The position numbers were made by a program, and so were the translations under genes. A DNA stretch of 64,000 bases from Achromobacter aegrifaciens (GTDB lineage Bacteria > Pseudomonadota > Gammaproteobacteria > Burkholderiales > Burkholderiaceae_B): assembly GCF_902859735.1 (NCBI RefSeq), contig NZ_CADIJY010000001.1:124001-188000 (forward strand), given 5' to 3'. Shown in pieces: positions 38,634 through 48,078 of this stretch (positions are counted from its first letter, which is position 1; each line of letters starts with the position of its first letter). Under the pieces are notes generated by a model, which was not told the DNA's origin, searched no databases, and was given only the letters and a program-made list of their open reading frames with translations.

Positions 38634-39611
38634 ATGCAATTTGGCGTATCCCAGCGCCGTCGCCGGCTCTTGCCGGCGCTCGCGCTGGGCGTTCTGGGCG
38701 CTGCGGCGGCAGGGCGTCTTGGGGCCGTGCCTCTGACTCGCATCCTGGTCGGCTTTCCTCCGGGGGGCGGGGTGGATGTGATCGCCCGTTTGTTGGCGCG
38801 GCAGTTGGAGGCCGGCCTGGGCGAGGTGGTGCTGGTCGAAAATCGGCCAGGCGCGGGGGGCTTGCTGGCGGCGCAGGAGCTGCTGGCTGCGCGCCCGGAT
38901 GGGCATACCCTGCTGTTCACCAACGAGCACACCTTGGCCATCTTGCCGCATATCGTGGCGCAGGCCGGCTTTGCGTCGCCGGATGATTTCGCGGCGGTGG
39001 CACAGACGACCGACCAGAGCGCCATTGCGCTGGCGGTCAGGGCGGATTCGCCTTGGTTGAAGCTGCAGGATCTGCGCGGACACGAGGGGCCGCTGCCGGT
39101 GGGCGTGCCGGCGCCCGGCAGCGTGCCGGAGCTGGCCGTGGAGCTGCTGGCCGAGCGTTTCGGCGTGGCGGCCACGGCAGTGTGCTATCGCGGCGGCGCG
39201 CCATTGGTGACCGATCTGCAGGCCGGCTATCTGGCGCTGGGCCTGACATCCCTGGCCGAATTGCGGGAGCCGGCAAGCGCCGGGCGGCTGCGCCTGCTGG
39301 CGATTTCGGGTCCAGGCCGCCATGCCGATCTGGCCGATGTTCCCACCTTTGCCGAGCAGGGCTTCGCGGGACTGGAGCGCGGCGGTGTGGCCGGCTTGTT
39401 CGCGCCGCGCGGCGTGGCGCCGGCCCGCGTCGAGCAACTGCAGCAGCAGGTGGCGGGGGCGCTCGAATCGGAGGAAGTCCGCATGCAGCTGCACTTGCAG
39501 GGGTCGCGTGTGAATTTCGGCGATGCCGCCACGCTGGCGCGCAACATGAACGCGATCCATCAGGCCTGGGCCGAACGCGCCGTGGCCTGGCGTGCGCGGA
39601 CGGGCGGCTGA
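38634..39611 (+). CDS. Bug-type tripartite tricarboxylate transporter binding protein
   Basis: A 325-residue periplasmic solute-binding protein of the Bug/TctC family. It has a signal peptide with twin basic residues (RRRRLLPALALG) ending near residue 30, then the characteristic ILVGFPPGGGVDVIARLLA ligand loop and AGAGGLLAAQELL-like segment. No TctA or TctB membrane gene lies nearby, as is usual for orphan Bug genes in Bordetella and Achromobacter. The start at 38634 follows AAGGAG. It converges with a LysR gene. Confidence 0.85.
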   Translation: MQFGVSQRRRRLLPALALGVLGAAAAGRLGAVPLTRILVGFPPGGGVDVIARLLARQLEAGLGEVVLVENRPGAGGLLAAQELLAARPDGHTLLFTNEHTLAILPHIVAQAGFASPDDFAAVAQTTDQSAIALAVRADSPWLKLQDLRGHEGPLPVGVPAPGSVPELAVELLAERFGVAATAVCYRGGAPLVTDLQAGYLALGLTSLAELREPASAGRLRLLAISGPGRHADLADVPTFAEQGFAGLERGGVAGLFAPRGVAPARVEQLQQQVAGALESEEVRMQLHLQGSRVNFGDAATLARNMNAIHQAWAERAVAWRARTGG

Positions 39612-39629
39612 GCGCCCGCGTCCGGCTTT

Positions 39630-40580
39630 CTAGGGTGTCCGGATGGCCGCGCGTTCGCGCAGCAATTGGGCCAGTTCGGCGTGGCAAAGCCGCACCGCGG
39701 CGCGGGCCTGCTGTTCGGGCGCGCGCATCATCAGGCAGATGCGCCGCGTGAGCCGCGGACGCTGCAATGGCACGATGGCCAGGCCGTCCTGCCGCTGCCC
39801 CTGCGTGTACAGGCGCGAGATCAGGCCCACGCGCAATCCCGCGCGCACCAGGCTGTAAAGCGTGTCGGTGTAATTCAGGGTGTCGGTCGCGGCCAGGTCC
39901 GAGCCCAGCTGGCGCAGCGTGGCCACGATCATTTCGTAGGTGCTGCCGCGCGACAGCACGGCCAATGGCTCCGCCTTCAAATCCTGCCAGGTCACCGCCT
40001 GGCGCCGCGCCAGCCGGTGCGTATCGGCCAGCACCGCGACCAGGTCGTCCTCGGCCACGAAAGCCGCGGCCACGCCGGGCGTGAGGCCGAAGTCCAGGCC
40101 CAGGCCAATATCCAGTTCGCCATTGCCCAGCGCGGCCATGAGTTCGTCGTTGAGGTGGTCGCTGAGGATCAGCACGATTTCGGGATGGCGCAGGCGCCAT
40201 TGCGCCACCACCGGCGCCAGCAGGTGCATGGTGGACGGAATGCAGCCGATGCGCACCGTGGCGGCCTGCGTGTCCAGCAGGCGCTGCAGGTCTTCGGCGC
40301 CCTGCGTATAGCTGTTAAGCAGCCATTCGATCTGCGCGCGCGCCGCTTGTCCGGCGGGCGTCAGGCGCACATGGTGGGTGCTGCGCTCGAACAGGGCCAC
40401 GCCCATCAGCGTTTCCAGCTCGCGGATGGCGGCGGACAGGGCCGGCTGGCTCAGCGCCAGGGCCTCGGCGGCGCGGCTGAAACTGGCGTGGCGGGCCACT
40501 TCCTTGAAGCCGCGCAACTGGCGTAGCGTGGGCTGGCGGGCGGGGGCAGCGTGGCCATCGGAAGCAGGGCGCTTGGTCAT
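39630..40580 (-). CDS. LysR-family transcriptional regulator
   Basis: A 316-residue LysR regulator with the helix-turn-helix at about residues 18-77 (FSRAAEALALSQPALSAAIREL) and a two-lobed effector domain with the usual VRIGCIPSTMHLLAPVV opening. It is divergent from the Bug gene at 40710 with 129 bases between starts; the region holds two inverted repeats, one overlapping its own start codon, so it probably represses itself and controls the Bug-M20-phosphoribosyltransferase unit. Confidence 0.87.
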   Translation of the reverse strand: MTKRPASDGHAAPARQPTLRQLRGFKEVARHASFSRAAEALALSQPALSAAIRELETLMGVALFERSTHHVRLTPAGQAARAQIEWLLNSYTQGAEDLQRLLDTQAATVRIGCIPSTMHLLAPVVAQWRLRHPEIVLILSDHLNDELMAALGNGELDIGLGLDFGLTPGVAAAFVAEDDLVAVLADTHRLARRQAVTWQDLKAEPLAVLSRGSTYEMIVATLRQLGSDLAATDTLNYTDTLYSLVRAGLRVGLISRLYTQGQRQDGLAIVPLQRPRLTRRICLMMRAPEQQARAAVRLCHAELAQLLRERAAIRTP

Positions 40581-40611
40581 AGATTTGCCTGATGAATCTA
40601 TAAAAATATAG
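40579..40611. promoter_or_regulatory. Paired inverted repeats, probable LysR operators
   Basis: ATAGATT (40579-40585) and AATCTAT (40595-40601) form a 7-bp inverted repeat with a 9-base centre, in the style of LysR T-N11-A sites. A second perfect repeat, CTATA-AAAA-TATAG, spans 40598-40611 and overlaps the first. They lie between the divergent LysR and Bug genes and touch the LysR start codon. Confidence 0.55.
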
Positions 40612-40709
40612 CATTTCAGTTATCACCAGGATCTGGTTAGGATGGCGCCGTCGCCCTCCTCCGCGCTGCCGGTTCCACGCGCGTTCCTCGCTCCGACCCC
40701 GCTCCTTCC

Positions 40710-41690
40710 ATGTTCAAACGCCTGTTCCTGTCCGTGTCCGCGCTGGCCGCCGCGCTGTGCCTTGCCCCCGCGGCCGGCGCCGACACCTGGCCCGACGCCC
40801 GGCCCCTGACCCTGATCGTGCCGTTCAGTCCGGGCGGCAACGTCGACACCACGGCGCGCCTGGTGGCGCAAAAGCTGTCGGACCGCCTCAAGCAGTCCGT
40901 CATCGTCGACAACGTGGCGGGCGCGGGCGGCGTGCTGGGCGTGGCCAAGGCCGTGCATGCCAAGCCGGACGGCTACACGCTGGTGATGGGCTTTGACGGC
41001 CCGATCAGCGTGGCCCGGCTGATCAACTCGGCCGTGAAGTACGACGCCGAAACCGATCTCGCGCCGGTGGCGCTGGTGACCACCGCGCCCGTGGTGCTGT
41101 TGGCGCGTCCGGGCCTGCCGGTGCAGAACATGGACGAGCTGATCGCGCTGGCGCGCGAGAAACCCGACACGCTGACCTACGCTTCGTCGGGCGTGGGCAC
41201 CGTGCTACATCTGGCGATGGAGGTGATGCAGGACCAGGCAAAGGTCAAACTGGTGCATGTGCCCTACCGCGGCGGCGCGCAGATCACCAACGACGTCATG
41301 GGCGGCCAGGTGGACCTGGGCCTGCTGGTGACCACGAGCGCCACGCCGCTGGTGCAGCAGAAGAAGCTGCACGCGCTGGGCGTGACGTCCGCCGCGCGCG
41401 TGGACACGTTGCCGCAGGTGCAGGCGTTTGGCGAGACGCCGGCGCTCAAGGGCTTTGAACTCAACACCTGGACCGGCGTGTTCGTGCCGGTTGGCACCGA
41501 CCCCGCCGTGGTCGAGCGGCTGAACCAGGAGCTGAATGCGGTGCTGCGCTTGGACGAGGTGCAAAAGCGCCTGGCCGAAGGCGGCGCCATGCCCGGACAG
41601 GGCACGCCGCAGGATTTCGCCGCTTTCCTGAAGAAGGAAAAAGCCTTGTACGCGCACATCGTGAAGAGCGCCAACATCCAGCAGGAATAG
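40710..41690 (+). CDS. Bug-type tripartite tricarboxylate transporter binding protein
   Basis: A 326-residue periplasmic binding protein of the Bug/TctC family with a signal peptide (residues 1-24, ending AAGA). The ligand loop LIVPFSPGGNVDTTARLVA and VDNVAGAGGVLGV fit the family, and the C-terminal GVFVPVGTDPAVVERLNQEL is conserved. It leads a likely operon with an M20 amidohydrolase (27 bases gap) and a phosphoribosyltransferase, and is divergent from a LysR regulator, suggesting that it binds the substrate of the downstream enzyme. Confidence 0.87.
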   Translation: MFKRLFLSVSALAAALCLAPAAGADTWPDARPLTLIVPFSPGGNVDTTARLVAQKLSDRLKQSVIVDNVAGAGGVLGVAKAVHAKPDGYTLVMGFDGPISVARLINSAVKYDAETDLAPVALVTTAPVVLLARPGLPVQNMDELIALAREKPDTLTYASSGVGTVLHLAMEVMQDQAKVKLVHVPYRGGAQITNDVMGGQVDLGLLVTTSATPLVQQKKLHALGVTSAARVDTLPQVQAFGETPALKGFELNTWTGVFVPVGTDPAVVERLNQELNAVLRLDEVQKRLAEGGAMPGQGTPQDFAAFLKKEKALYAHIVKSANIQQE

Positions 41691-41717
41691 GCCTGCCCCT
41701 TTGCAGGAAGCCATGCC

Positions 41718-42902
41718 ATGAATACCCCCCCCGTGCTGCCCGAGATCCAGGCCATCCAGGAAGAGATGGTGGCGTTGCGCCATCGCATCCACGCCAATCC
41801 CGAACTGGCCTATCAGGAGGTCGCCACGGCCGAACTGGTGGCCGAAAGGCTGGCGGCCTGGGGCTACGAAGTGCATCGCGGCCTGGGCGTGACCGGCGTG
41901 GTGGGCACCTTGCGCCGGGGCAGCGGCGCGCGCCGGCTGGGCCTGCGCGCCGATATGGACGCCCTGCCCATCCATGAGACCACCGGCCTGCCCTACGCCA
42001 GCCAGAATCCCGGCAAGATGCACGCCTGCGGCCACGACGGCCACACGGCCACGTTGCTGGCCGCGGCCCGCGCGCTGGCCGAACGCAGCCGTTTCGACGG
42101 CACCGTGCACCTGATCTTCCAGCCCGCCGAGGAAGGTCATGGCGGCGCGCAGAAGATGATTGCCGACGGCCTGTTCGAACGCTTTCCTTGCGACGCCGTC
42201 TACAGCTTCCACAACGAGCCGGGCTATCCGGCCGGCCATTTCGGTTTCCGCTCCGGCGTGATGTACAGCTCGTCCGACACGGTGATCCTGACCGTCAGCG
42301 GCGTGGGCGGCCATGGGGCCATGCCGCACGTGGCGGTGGACCCCATCGTGGCGGCGGCCAGCATCGTGCTGGCCTTGCAGACCATCGTCTCGCGCGAGAT
42401 CGATCCCAACGACATGGCGGTGGTGACCATAGGCGCCATCCACGGCGGTGACGCGCCCAACGTGATTCCCAAGTCGGTGGAGCTGCGCCTGACGGTGCGC
42501 GCACGCCGCCCTGAAACGCGCGCGCTGTTGCGCGAGCGCATCACGGCGATCGCTACGGCGCAGGCCGCGGTGCACCGCGCCAGCGTCGACGTGGACTACC
42601 GCTGGCGCTATCCGCCGGTGGTCAATGACCGCGCCGCCACGCAGTTCGCGGCCGAGGTCGCGCGCGGCTGGCTGGGCGAACACCTGCTGATCCCCGACCT
42701 GGAGCCGTTGCAGGCCAGCGATGATTTCGCCTTCATGCTGGAGCAGGTGCCCGGCAGCTATTTCATCGTCGGCAATGGCGAGGGCGAAGGCGGCTGCATG
42801 GTGCACAACCCCGATTACGATTTCAACGACGACATCCTGCCGGTCACGGCCAGCTACTGGGTGACGCTGGCGGAAGCCTATCTGGCCGCCGGCGCGCGCT
42901 GA
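41718..42902 (+). CDS. M20-family amidohydrolase (hippurate hydrolase-like)
   Basis: A 394-residue M20D peptidase/amidohydrolase, related to hippurate hydrolases and N-acyl-amino acid amidohydrolases. Metal-binding segments are visible: LRADMDALPIHE, KMHACGHDGHTA, FQPAEEGHGGAQKM and later VPGSYFIVGNG. It likely hydrolyses an N-acylated amino acid in the cytoplasm. The neighbouring binding protein may deliver its substrate. The start at 41718 is preceded by AGGAAGCC. Confidence 0.88.
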   Translation: MNTPPVLPEIQAIQEEMVALRHRIHANPELAYQEVATAELVAERLAAWGYEVHRGLGVTGVVGTLRRGSGARRLGLRADMDALPIHETTGLPYASQNPGKMHACGHDGHTATLLAAARALAERSRFDGTVHLIFQPAEEGHGGAQKMIADGLFERFPCDAVYSFHNEPGYPAGHFGFRSGVMYSSSDTVILTVSGVGGHGAMPHVAVDPIVAAASIVLALQTIVSREIDPNDMAVVTIGAIHGGDAPNVIPKSVELRLTVRARRPETRALLRERITAIATAQAAVHRASVDVDYRWRYPPVVNDRAATQFAAEVARGWLGEHLLIPDLEPLQASDDFAFMLEQVPGSYFIVGNGEGEGGCMVHNPDYDFNDDILPVTASYWVTLAEAYLAAGAR

Positions 42903-42929
42903 CCGGCAGCCGCTACTTTTCCGCGACGC

Positions 42930-43667
42930 ATGACTGCCTCACACGACCCGATTGCCGCCGGCGCGCCGGCCTTCGACGCCACCACCGACTACTGGCAGGA
43001 GATCGTCAGCGCCGATGCGCTGGCGCTGCCGGTGGGTCCGCCCTATTCCCGCGGCTATCCAGCACGGCTGCCTGACGGCCGCTACCTGGTGCTGCCGCTG
43101 CGCGGCGTGCCCGGCGACCCTGATCGCTGCGTGGCCTCGCTGATTGCCAACCATGCCAGCCTGGAGGTGGTCGATGCCCTGGCCGGCTTCATGGCCGAGC
43201 GCGCGCGCGCCTTCAAGGCCGAGGTGGTCGTGGGCCTGCCGACGCTGGGCCTCGCTTTCGCGCCCATGGTGGCGCGCGGCCTGGGGTTCACGCGCTACGT
43301 GCCCTTCGGTTATTCGCGCAAGTATTGGTACGACGAACGCCTGGCCGTGCCGGTACAGTCGCTGACCACGCCGGATGCCGGAAAGCTGCTGTACGTGGAT
43401 CCGAATCTGGCGGGCAGCCTGGCGGGGCGCCGCGTGCTGGTGGTGGACGACGCCGTCAGCACGGGGCAGACGATGCTGTCCGCGCTGGAACTGCTGGCGC
43501 GCTGCGGCGCGGAAGTGGCGGGCATCGTCGTGGCCATGTGCCAGGGCGAGCGCTGGCGCGAGCGGCTGGTGGACGCGGATGGCGCGCCGATTCCGGTGGC
43601 CTGTGCGTTCGAGTCGCCGCGCATGCGCCGCACGGCCGCGGGCTGGGCGCCCGAAACGGCCGCCTGA
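42930..43667 (+). CDS. Phosphoribosyltransferase-domain protein
   Basis: A 245-residue type I phosphoribosyltransferase fold protein with the PRPP loop VLVVDDAVSTGQT at about residues 170-182 and the preceding VVVGLPTLGLAFAP segment. It resembles adenine/xanthine-type phosphoribosyltransferases with an extended N-terminus, but its base is not evident. It follows the M20 gene by 27 bases on the same strand, an odd partner for a Bug protein and an amidohydrolase, and could hint at a nucleobase-derived substrate. Confidence 0.75.
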   Translation: MTASHDPIAAGAPAFDATTDYWQEIVSADALALPVGPPYSRGYPARLPDGRYLVLPLRGVPGDPDRCVASLIANHASLEVVDALAGFMAERARAFKAEVVVGLPTLGLAFAPMVARGLGFTRYVPFGYSRKYWYDERLAVPVQSLTTPDAGKLLYVDPNLAGSLAGRRVLVVDDAVSTGQTMLSALELLARCGAEVAGIVVAMCQGERWRERLVDADGAPIPVACAFESPRMRRTAAGWAPETAA

Positions 43668-43694
43668 AGCCCGGCAGGCCCGCCGGCGCGGCGC

Positions 43695-45386
43695 CTACAG
43701 AGACTCCGGATCGCGGCGCAGCGAGAAGCCCTGCGCCTCGTTCATGGCCAGATAGCTGACGTTGCGCGACACCACCGGCGGCTTGTCGCCGGCGTGCAGC
43801 GCGCGCACCTTGTCCAGCACCATCTTGTCCTCCAGCGTCATGCGGTCGATCATGCGCAGGTACTGCATCCAGCTTTCCACCAGGAAGACTTCGCGCCAGA
43901 CGCCCTCGCGCTCCAGGTCGCGGAACAGCTGCCATTGCTGCGCGCCGTTGCGCAGCCGCATGAGGCGCAGCGGATGCGCCGCGCCGATCAGCGCGGACAG
44001 CTTTTCCTTTTCGATCAGGTACTCCACGGCGACCAGCACCGCGCCGTGCTGCGTGTTGAAGCCGACCGCGGCCATCGCCGGCTCGGTGGCGTCCGCGCGC
44101 GCCAGCGACGTGGTGTCCAGATGTTCGGGCAGCCGCGAGCGGTACATCAGCGCGACGGTGATGCCCAGCATGATGCCGGCGGTGGCCAGGGCGCCGGAAA
44201 CGCCCATGGTGCCGGCGAAATGGCCCCACATGAAGGAGCCAGCCGCCAGGCCGCCGAAGATGGCCGTCTGGTACAGCGCCAGCGCGCGCGCCTTGACCCA
44301 GTCCGGCACCAGCATCTGGACGGTGGTGTTGTAGGTGGCCAGCACGCCGATCCAGCAGCTGCCGGACAGCAGCAGCGCGGGAAAAGCCACCCACAGGGTG
44401 CCGGCCAGGCCCAGCGCCAGCAGGCACGCGGCCAGGAGGGCCGCCGCCACGCTGATCAGGCCGCTCGCGCCCAAGGTCGCCTGGACCCGCCGCACCACGG
44501 CGCTGCCGAGGATCGCGCCCAGGCCCAGCGCGCCCAGCATGTAGCCGTACAGCAGGGCGCTGCCGCCTTCGTGTTCGTGCGCCAGCAGCGGCAGCAAGGC
44601 CCATAGCGCGCTGGCCGACAGGCCAAAGGCGAACGAGCGCAGCATCACGACGCGGGTGACGGTTGAATGCTGGGTGTAGCGCAGCGCGGCGACCACGCCT
44701 TCCAGGATGCCTTCGGGCGGCAGGCGGCGCACGGGCAGGTCGCGTTTCCAGCGCCAGATCGCCCAGATCAGGCCGCCGTAGCAAAAGCAGTTCAGCAGGA
44801 ACACCCAGGGCGCGCCCATGGCGCCCAGCAGCAGGCCGCCGATGGCCGGGCCTACCGCGCGCGCCACGTTGAAGTTGACGCTGTTCAGCAGTACCGCGCT
44901 GCCGACATGCGCGCGCGGCACCTGTTCGCCCACGGCGGCCTGCCAGGCCGGCGTGACGATGGCGCTGCCGATGGCGATGCAGAACACCGACGCGATCAGC
45001 GTGATGGGATGCAGCAGGCCGGCAAAGGCCAGGATGGTGATGAAGACGCCGCCCGTCAGCTCCAGCAGCATGCCGGTCAGCATGACCTTGCGGCGGTCGT
45101 AGTTGTCCGCCAGCACGCCGGTCAGGATGGACAGCGCCACCAGCGGGAAGGCGGCGGCCACCTGGATCATGGCGACCATCAGCGGGCTGCTTTGCTCGGT
45201 GGTGATGATCCATGCGGCAGCGACGGATTGCGCCCAGGTGCCCAGGTTGGCGAACAGGTTGGCAATCCAGATGATGCGGAACGCCGGAAACGCGAAGGGG
45301 GATAGCGTGCTGACCTGCAGCACGGGGGCGGGGGCGGCTGGCGCGTCCGCGGGCAGATCGGTGTTGGCCGAAACGGGTTGCAGCAT
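43695..45386 (-). CDS. MFS transporter with C-terminal soluble domain (MFS_3 type)
   Basis: A 563-residue transporter: about 12 membrane helices in residues 30-430, then a soluble domain of about 120 residues (FNTQHGAVLVAVEYLI to the end) resembling antibiotic-monooxygenase-like dimeric domains that occur at this position in MFS_3/DUF894 proteins. Motif A-like LADNYDRRKVMLTG lies in loop 2-3. Members of the group export siderophores or drugs, but the substrate is not known here. It converges with the phosphoribosyltransferase gene. Confidence 0.82.
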   Translation of the reverse strand: MLQPVSANTDLPADAPAAPAPVLQVSTLSPFAFPAFRIIWIANLFANLGTWAQSVAAAWIITTEQSSPLMVAMIQVAAAFPLVALSILTGVLADNYDRRKVMLTGMLLELTGGVFITILAFAGLLHPITLIASVFCIAIGSAIVTPAWQAAVGEQVPRAHVGSAVLLNSVNFNVARAVGPAIGGLLLGAMGAPWVFLLNCFCYGGLIWAIWRWKRDLPVRRLPPEGILEGVVAALRYTQHSTVTRVVMLRSFAFGLSASALWALLPLLAHEHEGGSALLYGYMLGALGLGAILGSAVVRRVQATLGASGLISVAAALLAACLLALGLAGTLWVAFPALLLSGSCWIGVLATYNTTVQMLVPDWVKARALALYQTAIFGGLAAGSFMWGHFAGTMGVSGALATAGIMLGITVALMYRSRLPEHLDTTSLARADATEPAMAAVGFNTQHGAVLVAVEYLIEKEKLSALIGAAHPLRLMRLRNGAQQWQLFRDLEREGVWREVFLVESWMQYLRMIDRMTLEDKMVLDKVRALHAGDKPPVVSRNVSYLAMNEAQGFSLRRDPESL

Positions 45387-45532
45387 GGGGTTCTTCCGGG
45401 GCGCCGGGCGGGCGCTCCTTTCGGACGTGGTCTGGGTCGGGTAATGGTACGCCTAAGCCAGCGATCGAAGGGAGCGCGCGCGGCGCTGCGGGGCGGTCGC
45501 GCGCCGCCCCGGGGCTGCTGCTGGGAGGCCGC

Positions 45533-45877
45533 CTATTGCTTGGCGGCCGGGGCCGGCGCAGGGGCCGGCGGATAGGCCTGGTTCAGGTATTCCACGATCA
45601 ACGGCACCTGGTCGGCGGGTATGGGGGCGCCGTAGGTGCCCACCATCTTCTTGACCTCGGCGTCCCAGAAGCCCAGGGGCATGGGCGGCTGCGACGATAC
45701 GTAGTCCACCGAATGGCACATCAGGCACAGGGCCGCATGCTGGGCCCCCGCGCCGGTGCCGGAATGCAGTGTGGCGGTTTCCTGGGGCAGCTTGATTTCC
45801 AGGGCCTGGGCGGCCGGGGAGAGACAGGCGCAGGCCAGCGCGAGCGCCGGCAGGCAGCGACGGATAAGGCGGTTCAT
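45533..45877 (-). CDS. sorB: Sulfite dehydrogenase cytochrome c subunit
   Basis: A 114-residue periplasmic monohaem cytochrome c with a signal peptide (residues 1-25, ending AAQA) and the haem site CLMCH at residues 51-55; Met66 in PPMPLGFW is the probable sixth ligand. A proline/alanine tail ends the chain. It follows sorA by ten bases on the same strand. SorB accepts electrons from the molybdenum subunit and passes them to the respiratory chain. Confidence 0.88.
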   Translation of the reverse strand: MNRLIRRCLPALALACACLSPAAQALEIKLPQETATLHSGTGAGAQHAALCLMCHSVDYVSSQPPMPLGFWDAEVKKMVGTYGAPIPADQVPLIVEYLNQAYPPAPAPAPAAKQ

Positions 45878-45887
45878 GGCGCTCTCC

Positions 45888-47123
45888 TCAGGCGGCGGTG
45901 ACGCGGACGGCTTCGACCACGTTGCGCATGTAGCCGGCCGGGTTCCACAGCGGGTCCAGCGGCTGGGTTTCGCCGGCCGTGTTGGTGGCGCGGACCTTCA
46001 GCGTGTAGTCGCCGGCGGCCTTGGGCGTGAAATCGGCGTGCCATTCGCGGAAGGAATAGCGGCCCAGGTCGCGGCCGAGCTTGGCGGCCTGCCAGGTCTT
46101 GCCGTCGTCCGACGAGAACTGGACCTCGCGTATGCCCTTGCCGCCATCGAAGGCGATGCCGCGCACCTGTACCGGCTTGCCGCGGGCGACGCGGGCGCCT
46201 TCGGCAAGGCTGGTGATGAAGCTGCGCACGTTGTAGCGGCCGATGGGGCGCGTCTTCTCCGGCGCCTTGCCCGGCGGCGTGCAGGCGCAATCATTGTCGG
46301 GAATGCGGTAGGCCTTCTGCATCCAGAAGCCGTCGAACTCCTTGTCCAGCACCTTGATGTCGGCCAGGTGCTTGACCCAGTAGGTGCCGTAGTACCCCGG
46401 CACCACCAGGCGCACGGGATAGCCGTTGAGCATGGGCAGGTCGGCGCCGTTCATGGCGTAGGCCAGCATGACTTCGCCGTCCAGCGCATGGGCGGCGTCC
46501 AGCGCCTTGATGAACTCCGGCGTGCCGGGCAGCACCGGGCGGTCCATGCCCTCGAACGTCACCTGGCGCGCGCCGGCGCGGATGCCGGCTTTTTCCAGCA
46601 CGCGCTTGAGCGGGATGCCCAGCCAGCGGGCATTGCCCATGGCGCCGTTGCCCAGTTGCCCCCCGCCCACGCGTGGCGCGAAGAAGCCGCGGCTGTTGCC
46701 CGAGCACTGGGTGACAGCCACCAGTTCCACGGGCTTGCCGAACTGCTGCTTCAGGTCCGCCAGCGACAGCTCCAGGGGTTTGTCCACCAGCCCGCTGACC
46801 TTGATGCGGTAGGTGTTCAGGTCGATGGCGGTGGGGATGTTGCCCAGGTGGTAGCGCACGAAGAACGCGTCGTTGGGCGTGATGATGTTCTCATTGAAGA
46901 CCGCGAACGGCGTTTCCAGCTGCGGCGGGCGCGAGGTCTGGCGGATCAGGGGCCGCTTTTGCGGATAGGCGATCAGGTCGCGCTCGCCGTTGGCGAACGG
47001 CAGCGTGACGGTGGCCGGCGCCGCCAGGCTGGTCAGCGCATGGCCGGCCAGCGTGCCGGTGGCGCCCAGCGTACAGGCCTGGCGCAGGAAGCGCCGGCGC
47101 CCATTCGGGTCGGATGTGCTCAT
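45888..47123 (-). CDS. sorA: Sulfite dehydrogenase molybdopterin subunit
   Basis: A 411-residue periplasmic molybdenum enzyme of the sulfite oxidase family. A twin-arginine signal (GRRRFLRQAC) leads export to the periplasm after cofactor insertion. The molybdenum-ligating Cys140 lies in AVTQCSGNSRG, and the C-terminal part is the Ig-like dimerisation domain with FSSDDGKTWQ and WNPAGYMRN. With sorB it oxidises sulfite to sulfate, useful when sulfonates or thiosulfate are degraded. The pair is an independent minus-strand unit. Confidence 0.92.
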   Translation of the reverse strand: MSTSDPNGRRRFLRQACTLGATGTLAGHALTSLAAPATVTLPFANGERDLIAYPQKRPLIRQTSRPPQLETPFAVFNENIITPNDAFFVRYHLGNIPTAIDLNTYRIKVSGLVDKPLELSLADLKQQFGKPVELVAVTQCSGNSRGFFAPRVGGGQLGNGAMGNARWLGIPLKRVLEKAGIRAGARQVTFEGMDRPVLPGTPEFIKALDAAHALDGEVMLAYAMNGADLPMLNGYPVRLVVPGYYGTYWVKHLADIKVLDKEFDGFWMQKAYRIPDNDCACTPPGKAPEKTRPIGRYNVRSFITSLAEGARVARGKPVQVRGIAFDGGKGIREVQFSSDDGKTWQAAKLGRDLGRYSFREWHADFTPKAAGDYTLKVRATNTAGETQPLDPLWNPAGYMRNVVEAVRVTAA

Positions 47124-47247
47124 CTTGGTGTCTCCTCGTTCTTGTCAGCGCCCTGCCCCGGCGCGTTCAGACGAGCCTACGCGCGGCGGCCTGACAAATG
47201 CGTTAACGTCCGCGCTGCCCGTTTCAATTTCCGCGTTTTTCGCACCG

Positions 47248-47643
47248 ATGACCCTGACCTTCAACAAGCGCGCCTTTGCCGCGCTGCTGGCCGTAACCGC
47301 GCTGGAAGCGCTGATCGCCACCCTGGGCGCGCCCTATCCCCTGTTGCGGGGCTTCGTGGGCGACGTGGTGGCGGTGGGCTGGGCCTATCTGGTGTATCGC
47401 AGCTTCATCCGCGCCGGCGTGCTGCCGCTGGCGCTGGCCGCGCTGTGCACCGGCTACGCGGTGGAACTGGGGCAGTACCTGGCCCGGTATTTCGGCTGGC
47501 GGCTGGAGCAGCCGGTATTGCGCGTGATCCTGGGCAGCGTGCCCGACTGGTGGGACATGCTGGCCTATACGCTGGGATTCTTCCTGGTGCTGGCGCTGGC
47601 CGCCTGGAACCGGCGGCGGGGCGCCGCGTTGCGCGGCGCCTAG
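47248..47643 (+). CDS. DUF2809 family membrane protein
   Basis: A 131-residue membrane protein with four hydrophobic segments, typical in length and form of DUF2809 (YjgA-like). The C-terminal segment GSVPDWWDMLAYTLGFFLVL is characteristic. No function is known. The ATG at 47248 was chosen at the start of the family region. It is divergent from sorA with 124 bases between starts. Confidence 0.75.
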   Translation: MTLTFNKRAFAALLAVTALEALIATLGAPYPLLRGFVGDVVAVGWAYLVYRSFIRAGVLPLALAALCTGYAVELGQYLARYFGWRLEQPVLRVILGSVPDWWDMLAYTLGFFLVLALAAWNRRRGAALRGA

Positions 47644-47694
47644 GCGCTTTTCGTCTTTGTGCCCGGCCGAATCAGCCGGGCTTCCATCAGGGAA

Positions 47695-47910
47695 TCAGCC
47701 TGCCTGGCAGACCGGCCCGTCGTCGTGCGCGTGCGCGGCGGGCTTGGCTGCGCGCAGCGGCTGCAGGCGGGCGTTGCGGAACGGCGCGAAGAGCTCGGCC
47801 CAGGACGAAGGAAACAGCGGGGTGGCGTGGCGCACGGCGTCGCGGCGAGCGTAATGCGTCAGCAATTGTTGGCCGATCGGGGCGTCTCCCAGGGGATGGC
47901 GGGTATTCAT
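47695..47910 (-). CDS. Small hypothetical protein
   Basis: A 71-residue frame starting at the ATG at 47910, with GGAAATACC upstream as a weak ribosome site. It has no signal peptide or membrane helix and ends with a His/Asp/Cys-bearing tail (HAHDDGPVCQAG). I do not recognise it; the frame could be spurious, but the region otherwise lacks a gene and its codon use resembles that of neighbours. Confidence 0.4.
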   Translation of the reverse strand: MNTRHPLGDAPIGQQLLTHYARRDAVRHATPLFPSSWAELFAPFRNARLQPLRAAKPAAHAHDDGPVCQAG

Positions 47911-48078
47911 GGTATTTCCGTATTGCATTGAAAGTGTATTCATTGTACCAGTGCGTGCGCATTCCGGCCAGCCCCCGCGTGCGCACGCCAAGTCATTGAT
48001 CCATAAAGACTGTCCCTGTTTATTGGGCAGCGTTTGACCAATCTCCGGGATTGCCCTAGCAGTTCAAAATAGTAGACG

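Noticed and set aside
41205-42806. Minus-strand open frame across the M20 amidohydrolase gene
   Set aside because: Antisense to the zinc-ligand-bearing M20 gene; no recognisable domain.
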